Positions 1 through 11,285 of a stretch of 34,220 nucleotides of DNA are shown here, in pieces. A program made the position numbers and the translations under genes. Position 1 is the first letter of the stretch; every line of letters starts with the position of its first letter. The notes below the pieces were generated by a model. The model worked only from the letters and a program-made list of their open reading frames with translations, searched no databases and had not been told where the DNA came from. This DNA comes from Plantago elongata. Taxonomy: Eukaryota > Streptophyta > Magnoliopsida > Lamiales > Plantaginaceae. The stretch is from the NCBI GenBank assembly GCA_036897095.1, contig JAYMSP010001260.1, forward strand, positions 1 to 34,220. The letters are read 5' to 3'.

Positions 1-114
1 TATATATATATATATATGTATGTATATATATATACACACATCTATATATATATATATCTATATATACACACATATATATACACATATATATATGTGTGTG
101 TGTGTGTGTGTGTA
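1..114. repeat. TA/TG dinucleotide microsatellite
   Basis: An imperfect (TA)n tract with TATG/TACA interruptions ends in a (TG)n run at about 92-113. It lies upstream of the first recognisable exon, so it is probably inside an intron of the RAVE gene whose 5' part is outside the window. Apparent reading frames here are low-complexity Tyr/Ile strings. From 115 to 359 I see only intron-like sequence ending in a TGTAG acceptor at 355-359. Confidence 0.85.
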
Positions 115-359
115 TTTTCTCTTATCCACTCTTGCAATGTTGCAATGTTGGTATTGCTTCACTTCCATGAATTATAACATTGCATTAGTCCTGTTCTTGG
201 AGTATGCGGTCTGTCTAGAGTCAATTATTTTCCATTATCTTTCTCCAATTCGTTCACATCTTCCATTTAAATTATTTGGAGCATAGGCTAACAGTGTACT
301 ATTATGATGGTTTCACTTATCAATTGCACCCCTTTTGATCCATGCGTTTATCCCTGTAG

Positions 360-3300
360 GCAACTGTGGACGTGCATTTGTAGCTTTGAGGCATCTGTGC
401 CAGATTCTTGGTTCTAGCAATAATTCAGCCGCAGAATACATTCATACCACACATAGAAGTATAATTTCACCAATTCCCTTGTCAAATTACCTCGAGGGGC
501 TTAAGCCACCAAGTTCTAGTGAAAAATTGTTTCAGTGGAGCAGTTCACTGGCTGAAACAGAGTCTTCCCCCTTGGTATCGACTGAAGGTCCTGATGCTCA
601 AAACACCGTATTTTCTTCAAGATCTGAGTTTACTGATTTCATTGAAGCTGTTCAGAGATTACATGATTCCACATACATAACTAAAGTTGAAAAGATGCAG
701 ACTCTTGCTCTCATTGATCTTCTACAAGAAATTAGTAATCCTCATTCTATCTCTGCATATGAAAGTCTTGATGAACCTGGTCGAAGGTAATTTTCCATTT
801 TCCTCAACCTTGATTTTGGCCCACTTTTGTAATACTGCCAAAAGTTACTTGGTCTAAGTGGTTGTCAATATTTTTTTTTAAAGAGTTTCATTTGCCTTCA
901 ACATAACTGAGATGGTTATATGCTAGTTACTATTAAATCTATGCATGAACTTTACAACATACTCCCTCCGCCCCGATCTCAACTTCACTATCTTACAGGG
1001 TCTTCTTAAAAATTTATAAAAAATAGATAACATATTTAAATAAATTTGATGAATTTTGTTTTATGGGAAATGAATTTAATAATGAGAATTTAAATTTGTT
1101 TTGGTAAAATACATAATATGTTACGATACAGATGATTCTTCACACTATTAAAACAGGTGACGGGAAATTGATCGGGATGGAGGGAGAATGTATTTAAAAG
1201 TTTTGAAGGAGAGTAATAATGATATCGGTTAAAACATAGCACCTGGTGCTTGCATATGCATTGGAATATCTCCTTTTCTATTTCTTTTCCTCCGTAGAAT
1301 CTGAAAGGAATATAATATTTTCATTATGAAGTTCCGTTTCTATTGATACTTCCTTGCTGTTAGACATTGTTTTGTCCTGACAAGTTTAATTAATTGTAAT
1401 AAAACAATAAACAATAACATTACTAGTAGTAGCAGCTGGGTGTTGAATTCTCAATTCTGAATCTGAAGTAGTTTTAGTTGCAGAAGTCTAAAATGCATTG
1501 GCACTCCATCACTTAGTATGCCATTAGTTGTCTTTCCCTAGTTGCTTTTTCATCCTTCCAGAACTACATGAATATTTCACACATGACAGAAGCTGCACTG
1601 TGCTAGAATAGTTCTTTATACTCAAGGCAGCTGGATCCCCCTCTCCTCTGTTTCACTTCTGTCTCTCTCCGCTTAATAGATGTACTTTTCTCTAATCTTC
1701 CGTGACATTATTCTGGCAACCCTTATATAGTTTATAGTGGATCAGATCATACTGAACCACTGGGCTAACTACTCATTCTTTCTATTTTACACTTCTAGTT
1801 GTAACAATACCTGATATCTGAGCTGTGACACCAGCAACATAATCTATTTCTTTTTCTTTTTATTTTTTAGCATTCTGCATTTCTTCAGCTTATTGCTATC
1901 TCCAGCAGTTCATCGTTGTTGGTAACATCAAAGCATATCTTTCTTCTTGAAGGTTTTGGGTTGCTGTGAGGTTTCGGCAACTATTTTTTGCCCGGAAATT
2001 TAATAGGCTACCACTTATGGAAGACGAGCTGGCACTTTCATCTGAAATGATTGGGTGGGCTTTTCATTCAGATTGTCATGATAATTTGTTTAGTTCTTTA
2101 CTGTCATCAGAGCCATCATGGGAAGAAATGCGTAGTATAGGGGTTGGACTTTGGTATGTGAATGCAACAGAATTGCGGGTGAAGGTACAATGTGAACCAC
2201 TTTATGTAATGTAGTATTATTGCCACTTGCTTTACGTAGTGTAGTCAACTTTCAGAACCCCCGCCCCCAGGGAAACTTTTTTTATTTCTGCCAACTTGGT
2301 CAGCTGTTTAAATTTTCTTTGTTGTGTAAAGAAAGGGAAGACACATCATTGAAGCAACAAATTTTCTTTTTTAAGTTTTAACTTGGAGGGGTCATCATTC
2401 ATAAAGTAACTATTTCATGTAAAGTACTCCCTCCGTCCCAAATTGGAAGTCCCATATTCCGTTTTAGGCTGTCCCAAATTGGAAGTCCCATTTCCTTAAA
2501 TAGAAACTCTTTCTTTTACTTTATACATTATCTCTCATATTTTATTCACTATTTCTCATACTTTATCCAATCACATTCATATTTTATTACCTTCTTTCCT
2601 ACTTTATCACTTTTTTCTTAAAATTTGTGTCCGGTCCCACGGACTTCCAGTTCGGGACGAAGGGAGTATAATAATACAGTATATCAGTATATTTTAGCTC
2701 CAAACCATTTCATGAAATTGATACTTTATTGACTCTCCAAGCTCTTCAACCGTCTCGACTTTAAACTCTCAATGTTAAAACTTACTAAATATATGTTACT
2801 TGAATGATGTGTTTTTATAAAAAAGTTAATTGTTTACAAAAAACTATATAGGCGTCACAGTTAACAAAACTATTAAATAAATTAAAATTCTTCTCTCTCA
2901 TCTTATTATTTTAGTTATTTTTGTTTTCTGAAAATAAAAAGTTCACGGCTCAAAATGTTTGTGTAAGATTTCATTGAGTGACGAGGGTCCGTGAGTTAGA
3001 AACTAAAGGAGCTGTAGTTTATATGTAATTTCCTAATGACCAGGGGCTCTACGTGTCACTTTCCCTACCCTAAAATTTGAGTATAGTCTTGTGAAGTGTT
3101 GTGATTTGTGCTTTTAAGCTGTAAGCTATTATTGCAGTAATGTATGTCTCTGGTTTTATTAGTTAGGCAATGAGATAACATAATTTATGATCTTCATGTA
3201 TTTAGATTTTAAACATGTATCCTTGTTGCAGATGGAGCGGTTGGCTAGAAATCAATACATGAAGAACAGAGATCCTAAGAATTGTACTCTTCTCTATATT

Positions 3301-6300
3301 GCATTAAACAGGATTCAAGTATTAGCAGGTCTCTTCAAAATAAGCAGGGATGAGAGAGATAAACCATTGGCAGGATTCCTAGCCAGAAACTTTCAGGTAT
3401 TCAGTTATCTTTTAATAGTTACTAACTGTTAGAATGGAATTGTAAAAGTTGTTTGCCAGTTTGTAGTTTTACTTATTTATATTCATGTGCTATTTGGTAA
3501 TGTTTGGCCCATTATGGCGCAGGGGTGTCAACCCTAATGGTGTTTTTCACTGGTATCCTTTCTGTTTTGTTTTGTTTTTTTCCCTCATTGTTTCCGCTAC
3601 ATGCGGCTAATCAAGCCGAGCAATGTCGGGCCCTTTTTGAGGGGGCAGCTCTCCCAGCTGCGTTTTTTTACATATGTTTGATAAAGCTAAATGCTAGATT
3701 ATGATTTAAATACTGTATCGCTGCAGGAGGATAAAAACAAGGCAGCAGCTCTAAAAAATGCTTATGTGCTGATGGGAAAACATCAACTAGAACTTGCAAT
3801 AGCTTTCTTTTTGCTTGGAGGAGATACTTCTTCGGCTGTTACTGTATGTGCTAAGAATCTTGGGGATCAGCAGCTTGCTCTTATACTTTGTCGCCTTCTG
3901 GAAGGGTATGGTGGGCCTTTAGAACACACTCTTATTTTTAAGTTTCTTCGCCCTTCTTCATTGTCAAAAGATGACTGTTGGATGACAAGTCTTCTGGAGG
4001 TATAACTTCATCCATTTGCTCATGAGAACATTATTCAGATTTGTGTTTGCTTCTAGTCTTTCATTTTAGCTTATCAAACACTGATTTTATTCTTTTGGCG
4101 CAGTGGATGGTGGGAAATTATTCCAAGTCATATTTCACAATGCTTGGTATCACATTAGATTCTGAGATTGATATTTCAGTACTTTCATCATTGCATTCTT
4201 TCAAGGATCCCAGCATCGGTCGATATTGCCAACTATTGGCCATGAAAACTAGCATGAAGAATGCTATTGGAGAGAATAATGCTGCAGTTCTCAGTCGGTG
4301 GGCAGCATTGATGAGTGTGACTTCCTTTAGCAGATGTGGCCTACCTGTAAGTTAAATTCATCTTTGCTTGTGCTTCTGCTTTTTTATTGTAAAAATTGCT
4401 GACCAATTTTGATTTGATGTATGATTAGCGTGATTTTTTTTATTTTTATTTTTTATAATTATCCTTATATATGTGTGTGTGCTTTGAGTACTTGGTGTTG
4501 CATGTGCAGTCCTCTATGACATCCTTTTACGAAATTATATCTGTCGGCTAGATTTCATGTTATTCTGATTTCTGATATCACTTATCTTGATGGTATACTG
4601 AACTGGTATATCCAGATAGAGAGCTAACTCTATTATGTTCACCCTACACTTGCACTTATATTTACTTTTGAGAGCATATTTCCCCTGAAAGAGTGTTAAG
4701 TTTTGTCTTCTTCTTCTTTATGCTATTAAAAAAGCTCGACGCATTGGAGTGCTTTGCATCTTCTGCTAGCCTCTTTGGTGATCCTACTCAAGGGAGCATG
4801 ATTCATAGCTCAAATCGCAATCTTCTTGTTGATATGCTGAAGCCATCCACGAAATGTTCCTCAAACTGGATATCAGAAAACATTTCTTGCCATATAATGT
4901 CACATTATAAATTATCTTTAGCACTTCAATACATCAATTTGTTATTCAAAGATCATCCTAGTTACCATGATATCAATGAGCCATATTTCAGAGCACCTAT
5001 AGACCACATGGTTGTTAGTCAAGAATTTGAGGAGTCACTGGAGAAGTTTCAAGAGAAGTTCGTTGCAGCTATCAGATACTTCCAGCAGAAGTTCTTGCTT
5101 AATCCTGTCCACTTAATCAGAATGGTACTGTTGATGATATCATGATAGTACTTTGATGCAGTCTTTTATTATTATTTTTTATTATCTGACATTACTTATT
5201 TATGTGCACAGAGCATACTATCTTTACACCATATTGGTCTGGAATATATTGGCCACTTCATCATGACAGAAAACATGCCAAAATTTCAGCCTGAAGAGAC
5301 TTGTGATGAAATTGATAAATCTGATCTCTTGAAAGGCACTGAAGAATTCTCCTTCAGAATTGTGAAATATGTTGCTATCTTATGCCAACACTGGTCAATT
5401 TTAACATATTTCCCAGGGAATAGCTTTGGTGGTGACAGAAGGTTTTATCGGCATGCTGCATGGGAGTTTTCTTGTCGAGGAATGGCATGGTCATTTCAGT
5501 ATATCAGATCCATGTTCCAGTTATTTTTTAGATCCTATTCCAATGATTATACAAAGTTACTTGAGGATATCCTTGGTATGCTTGAATACCTTGCATGTTT
5601 TGCATCATCTTGTCTACAGAGAAATGCCAGAGCATTTTTCATTACACTTAGGCCCATATTGGACATGGTCGTGAAAGGGGATGTTGTTGAAATTAAGGAT
5701 CTTCATCTAGTTCTCAAAGAGATTATGGAGATGCTAATTGACAGCTCACCAAGTGGTGAGTTAGATATGCATGTCGGAACAGTTGGGCAGCAGCAAGAAC
5801 AAACTGGAGGTCTCATACTTTCTGTGCCAGAGGAAAAGAAGTGGCCACTTATAAGCTCAGCATTGTGGGTGCTTATGGCGACCTTTGTGGATCGTCAACT
5901 GGATAGGTTGCCTACTCTTGAAGACAGTAATGCTTCCCTAGTAATGTCTGCAATAGAACCCGATGATAACAAGCAACGGTTACAAGTAGGATTGTTTTGT
6001 AGCACTATGCGAAGGTTCTTAAAGCTAGCATGTGCAGATATTTCATATTATTGCTCAAAGCAATTTGCATCATACCTACTTCAGGATGCGAATTTAGCCA
6101 TTGGAAGTAGCAGTGTCTACTTGGAAGATGCTTTATCCCAACATGACAAAGTAGATAACTATCAAGTTGTTAATTTGCTTGACAAAATTAATACTCCATA
6201 CAATTTTGACCAGTTATATCATATTTATGCTGATCCAAAAATAATATCTGGAGCTTTTTCGCAAGAATATCATAATTGGTTGCCTTTCTTGAGGCAGAGG

Positions 6301-9300
6301 TCTTCCAGTAGATGGATTGATGCATATATAGGTATCACGAGGGAGTTCGACTCTGAAGAAACTTATGATAAAGAAGATAAACTAAGTAGTCCCAGTCATG
6401 CTGGGGGGTCACCTCTAGCATGCTTGACGCCTGATGATCATCCTTTCAAAAGCTCTGGCGACGAGGATATCTCTGATTACAATAAAGTTCCACCATTTCA
6501 CAATCCTAAAGAAGTATATAGAAGGAATGGAGAACTTCTTGAGGTACTTCTTTTCTATTTGGCTCGATCTATGACTTACTTACAATTGTATGTGCATGGT
6601 TACATATTTTCACTACTATGATGATATCGAGCAGGCTCTGTGCGTCAACTCCATCAATGAGTGCCAAGCAGGACTTGCAAGCAATAAAAAGGTCAGAATA
6701 TAGCCTTTTCAGCCACATGTAGTTTTCCGAACAATCTATAGTACAATATCATTCCTCATTTCCATCAGTTGGTGTTACCATCAATCTGTAATGTAAGATC
6801 TCTCCCAGTGGTTCACAAAATCTTTTGGGGGGTTATGTGGGTGTGCATGTCTTTATGCTCCCGTAATTATCAACTTTGATCTCTAAATTGACCATAAATT
6901 CCTGCATGTCTTACAAATTATTGAACCATGGTTTTGTATCATACTATTATCACGAGCTGCAACTATTGCACTGCAGGGGATAGTATTTTTCAACTGGGAA
7001 GATGAAGTTCACCACGGAGATAAATCTGAATACATTTGGGAGAAAGCAGACTGGCCTCCTAATGGATGGGCAGGCTCCAAATCTGTACCTGTTCCTACAT
7101 GTGTATCTCCCGGTGTTGGCCTCGGAAGTAAGAAAGGTGCACACCTTGGGTTAGGTGGAGCTACAATTGGTGTCGGTGCTTTGGCCAGACCAGGCAGGAA
7201 ACTAAGTGGTAGTGGATCATTTGATCTCTCCAACCTTGCTGGTTCAGGAGCATCCAGCCTGGGTTGGGGGGTCCAAGAAAGTTTTGATGAATTTGTCGAC
7301 CCACCTGCAACTGTTGATAATGTCAGGACTAGCTCATTTGCATCTCATCCTTCCAGGCCTTTTTTCTTGGTCGGTTCTAGCAATACTCACATATACTTGT
7401 GGGAGGTAAATTATTTTATACTTCAAAATTTCTTGTTATGCTTGTTTCCATTAAGCAAGAATATTATCCTTTCTGGTGAAAATTGCTCTTGGTTAATTCC
7501 ATAATAGGGAAAATATTTGCACGTGAACTTTTTGGTATTGTTTGATAATTTGATTCTGTCTTATTTGTTTACAATATTGTTGTTATTTTTATTGTCGTCG
7601 TCGTCGTTATTAAAAGAATAATTTATCTTATTTATCTAAGTTGGGGAATAATGAACTATTGGTACTAGGGTGATGGAAAATTAATTTTGGGTACCAAATT
7701 AGGAACTTCCACATTCACTATTTCTTTGTCTTAAAAGCTTATATTCTGGTTTTACTGTTACTATCATTGTTACTTGTTTGTATTATATTTAGGGTGCTCA
7801 GCTCTCTCCACCTCTGAGTTGTGGGCTCAAACTCCATTGCTAATGGAGCAAATTCTAATTGTGAGGGACATACCCTTAGTATTCTGTTGTCTCTACACTG
7901 GGGAATATCATGTTTTGCCCCTGGTTACCTAGATGTTCCAGTAACCTAGAAAAAAAAAGTAGACTAGAAACGAAAAAATGAAATACATTGAATAGACTCA
8001 ACAACTTGTTCAGTTGAGGTAGGTGAATTATTCTTTTGTGTTGTGATTCATCTATATTAGAGCTTTAAAGTTTAAATCTTCACACAGTTTCTTACATGAA
8101 CTGCTAGTTATTTTTTCTACCGCACCTGATGAATGTGACATGTTGGCTTGCAGTTTTCCAAGGACACAGCTACTGCCACATACGGTGTGCTTCCTGCTGC
8201 AAATGTCCCACCACCATATGCACTTGCTTCTGTTTCTGCTTTGCAATTTGACCACTGCGGGCATCGTTTTGTAACTGGTGCATCGGATGGAACTGTATGC
8301 ACTTGGCAGCTTGAGGTCGGAGGACGGAATAACGTTCACCCAACAGAATCTTCTGTATGCTTTAAGAATCAAACCTCGTATGTGATCTTTCTTGTCAAGA
8401 GAACCTGAGCTGAAGATTAAATTTTTACATTGATTGAACTGAGAACATTTGAACTCTGGTTGTAGAGTAAATAAGAGGAAACTTTACACCTAGAACTCTC
8501 CTGTATCTGTTGTCAAATTGTAGTTTCTAATGATTTTTGAAAAATGTTATGTCTGATTGTAAAGTTTGATGTTTTCCTTCGTTCAGATTGGATTGAAGTT
8601 TTAATAATCAAACACCAGCTAGGTTTTAAATTCCTTACAGTTCCTTACAACTTTCATCATAAAAGCATCTCCTCTCATATAAACTAGCTTTTGATAAATT
8701 GACCGAAGAAAAGTGGTTTAACTTTACAAATTTTGAAAGTTGACTGTAGTCTTACCTTTTTCTTGTTGTCAGCATTATTTAACCTGGCTAGTTTGTTTGT
8801 TTTTTGAAATGGAAAATGTGACTCGAACCCCCGACCTATTGGTTGGAGGGGAAGCGTCTTACCAACTAAGCTGCATTTCGTTGTCAACCTGACTAGTTTG
8901 TATTTTGTGGAAATTTTCTGAATTGGTTATAATGTGGTTGCAGTGATGTCACTTATGTAACAGCGAGTGGCTCAATTGTTGCGGCTGCTGGGTATAGCTC
9001 CACTGGTGTTAATGTGGTTGTGTGGGACACTCTTGCTCCTCCATCCACATCTCAAGCTTCCATAATGTGTCATGAAGGTATGTGTTCCTTACAAATGTTT
9101 TGTTAAAATTGTTCGTGTCATGTAATAACTGAGAATACGAATTTTTATATCTCGTTGAGGTCTGAATAATCAGCAGCAAATAGGTTGCCAAATTATGTGG
9201 CAATGTCTTTCAAAAATCAGAATGTCCCTGTGTTGCTAACAAAGTATAATTTGAAGTTTTTATGCTGTACTTAGTAAAATGGAAAAGCAACAATGATTTT

Positions 9301-11285
9301 TTGGGAAAAGGTACCCTGTTGCGGAACTAAAAATGATTTGAATATATGTCAACAACTGGAGAAAATGGATCATGCATGTGATCATTGTATGTGAATCTTC
9401 TCTAGTAGGGCAACAATTTTGAAAAATAAAGGAAGAAAAGAAAAGATGTGCCACTACTTCGAAAAGATTCCACATTTTGTACAATGTTTTTTTTATCTTT
9501 ACTTTTTGTACGATAAGTTCTTTTATTTCCCACTTTGTTGTTCCGTTACTTTTGAAATCTTCTTATTTTCATATGATCAATGTTAATTTAACCGGAAAGG
9601 AAAAGTTTACGGCGCATAGTTATAAATCCCAGATCACTATGTGGAGCGGCAGACAACGAAGCGTAGCTCAGTTGGTGAGACGTTTTACCTCCAACCAATA
9701 TAGGTCGGGGGTTCGAGTCACCCTTTGGCCTTTTCAAAAAAAAAAAACAAAAAACAAAAAACAAAAAAAAAGTGGATTGGCAAGCCAAGAAACGAGTGTA
9801 ATAGTGAATAGCGGGATGGCTGCTATTCCAATTTCCAAGTAAATAATATGCATAAAGTATTTTTTTTATTAATATATGAATAAATTCCAAAATAAACAGT
9901 AATACTAAATAGCCAAATATATTACTGAGTATTTGCGATTAACGTTCTGTTACTGCTGAGTGTATATTGATTTGAAAGAAATATTAAATAACTTAGAAAT
10001 TTGCTAATTTCATAGCTGGCAAGTATAACATCCAAGTAAAAATGCTGCAATTTTTCGACAGACTACATTCCTAATTTGCTTTATAAAACTGGTTATCTTC
10101 ATGTTTTTCTGATTATATAATTGTCACTTGGAATGTTCTAGGTGGTGCACAATCATTATCGGTGTTTGATAATGACATAGGAAGCGGCTCAATATCTCCT
10201 CTAATTTTGACCGGTGGAAAAGGTGGTGATGTTGGTCTTCATGATTTCCGCTACATAGCCACAGGAAGAATTAAGAGACACAAGCAATCTGACACTGGAG
10301 AACATAACATGAATGCATCATCCTCAGTGGATAACATGCGTAGCAAATCAGGGGATCAAAATAGAAATGGAATGCTTTGGTACATTCCAAAGGCTCACTC
10401 AGGTACATAAAACTATGTCTTGTAAAAGGTAGTGTTTCAAGCCTGATCACAAGTTTAATCTGACCCTCTATTCATTTGTCCCTTTTTGGCTTGAAGGGAG
10501 TGTCACCACAATATCTACAATTCCAAACACTAGTTTCTTTTTGACTGGGAGCAAGGACGGTGACGTAAAACTTTGGGATGCAAAGAGGGCAAAATTGGTA
10601 TTCCATTGGCCCAGACTGCACGAGAGGCAAAACTTTCTACAATCAAGCACCCGTGGTTTTGGAGTTTCCAGGGTAATTTCTAAGCACATCTGAGTAGCTA
10701 TATACTTTAAATCCTTGTGTGATATATATCTTGCACTCTATGTGACATTTTTACTAGTTTTCTAAAGTTTTCTGAAAAAAATATAAAAAATTTTATTCGC
10801 ATTTGTGATTTTTTCGTATTCACTACTCCCACAGTTCAGTAAAGCCATTTCTTTTGCACAAACTCTTTGGAAGGGACCCGCATTAAGAAATACTAATAGG
10901 GACATACAGATACCGTCAGGGCTGACTTAGAGAATATTTAACTGTTTGTATGTGCTGTATTAAGCATACAAGTTTGTAGTTAAATATGTAATCTTGATTT
11001 GGTCTGTCCAAGAGACGGTATCTCGAAAAGTTTATAGTTTTTAACGGGCTAGGGTAAGAGTTCCAGTGCATTCTTGCAATTGGAAAACGTAGAAGTAAAT
11101 ATGTTTATTTTTCTGTTAGATAGAAAATTCTGAGTATTATGTCAAATCTCTAACTAATATCATGGAATAATTTGCAGGCTTCTGTTACTGACGTCCAGGT
11201 TGTTTCCAATGGGTTTCTTACATGTGGTTTTGATGGTTCCGTAAAATTTGTCCGGTTTAAAAGTTTCCCGTCTGCATCATATTGA
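360..11285 (+). CDS. RAVE complex subunit, Rav1/DmX-like WD40 protein (5' partial, 14 exons)
   Basis: Exons: 360-786, 1953-2184, 3232-3396, 3727-3999, 4104-4346, 4735-5124, 5212-6543, 6635-6691, 6977-7405, 8154-8377, 8944-9077, 10142-10402, 10497-10672, 11178-11285 (stop TGA 11283). All introns are GT-AG, and phases join to one frame of about 1482 residues. The family subunit promotes assembly of V1 onto Vo of the vacuolar/endosomal H+-ATPase. The first six exons carry the Rav1 C-terminal homology region, with hallmarks GWAFHSDC, LLYIALNR and NAYVLMGKHQLELAIAFFLL. Exon 7 alone encodes 444 residues. Exons 9-14 encode about six WD repeats, e.g. FLVGSSNTHIYLWE, FVTGASDGTVCTWQL, FLTGSKDGDVKLWD and FLTCGFDGSVKFVRF, forming a C-terminal propeller. 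Plant homologues are about 2500 residues (Arabidopsis At2g46560, from memory), so roughly 1000 N-terminal residues lie to the left. The first exon boundary is the least certain. No stop or frameshift was seen, so the gene looks intact. Confidence 0.93.
962..1186. mobile_element. Stowaway (Tc1/mariner) MITE in RAVE intron 787-1952
   Basis: The left end reads CTCCCTCCGCCCCGATC. The reverse complement of the right end reads CTCCCTCCATCCCGATC, 15 of 17 identical and typical of Stowaway termini. A TA dinucleotide precedes the left end (960-961); the right flank is AA, so one target-site base has probably mutated. The 225-bp interior is AT-rich and noncoding. Confidence 0.88.
2427..2666. mobile_element. 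Stowaway MITE in RAVE intron 2185-3231
   Basis: A 240-bp element is flanked by intact TA dinucleotides at 2425-2426 and 2667-2668. The terminal repeats are CTCCCTCCGTCCCAAATTGG and, for the complemented right end, CTCCCTTCGTCCCGAACTGG. The left half contains a second copy of the CCCAAATTGGAAGTCCCAT motif about 31 bp inside the first, a local tandem duplication. It is noncoding. Confidence 0.92.
8797..8885 (-). mobile_element. tRNA-derived SINE, copy B (RAVE intron 8378-8943)
   Basis: Read on the minus strand, an A box (CAGCTTAGTTGG, plus 8862-8873) and B box (GGTTCGAGTC, plus 8820-8829) are followed by an A/C-rich tail. The element is flanked by 16-bp direct repeats, AACCTGGCTAGTTTGT at 8781-8796 and AACCTGACTAGTTTGT at 8886-8901, with one mismatch. 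These read as target-site duplications from L1-type retroposition. The body is about 87% identical to the SINE at 9652 over its tRNA-like part. Its right duplication ends only 42 bp before the next exon. Confidence 0.87.
9652..9771 (+). mobile_element. tRNA-derived SINE, copy A (RAVE intron 9078-10141)
   Basis: An A box (TAGCTCAGTTGG, 9664-9675) and B box (GGTTCGAGTC, 9710-9719) form a tRNA-like head. An A-rich tail with CAAAAAA units follows (9736-9771). It is the same family as the minus-strand copy at 8797-8885, sharing the start GACAACGAA and the segment CCTCCAACCAATA. Possible target-site duplications are GTGGAGCGGCA (9641-9651) and GTGGATTGGCA (9772-9782), 9 of 11 matching. The head lacks a pairing acceptor stem, so it is not a functional tRNA gene. 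Confidence 0.85.

Noticed and set aside
3504-3704. Hydrophobic open frame between RAVE exons
   Set aside because: It lies inside the intron 3397-3726; neighbouring exons join cleanly in phase without it.
5426-5674. Alternate frame within RAVE exon 7
   Set aside because: A shadow of the conserved 444-codon exon.
9661-9735. tRNA gene suggested by A and B boxes
   Set aside because: The acceptor stem does not pair, the B copy shows the same head with target duplications, and an A-rich tail follows. It is a SINE head.
9588-9890. Minus-strand frame with poly-Phe across SINE copy A
   Set aside because: Produced by the A-rich SINE tail read in antisense.
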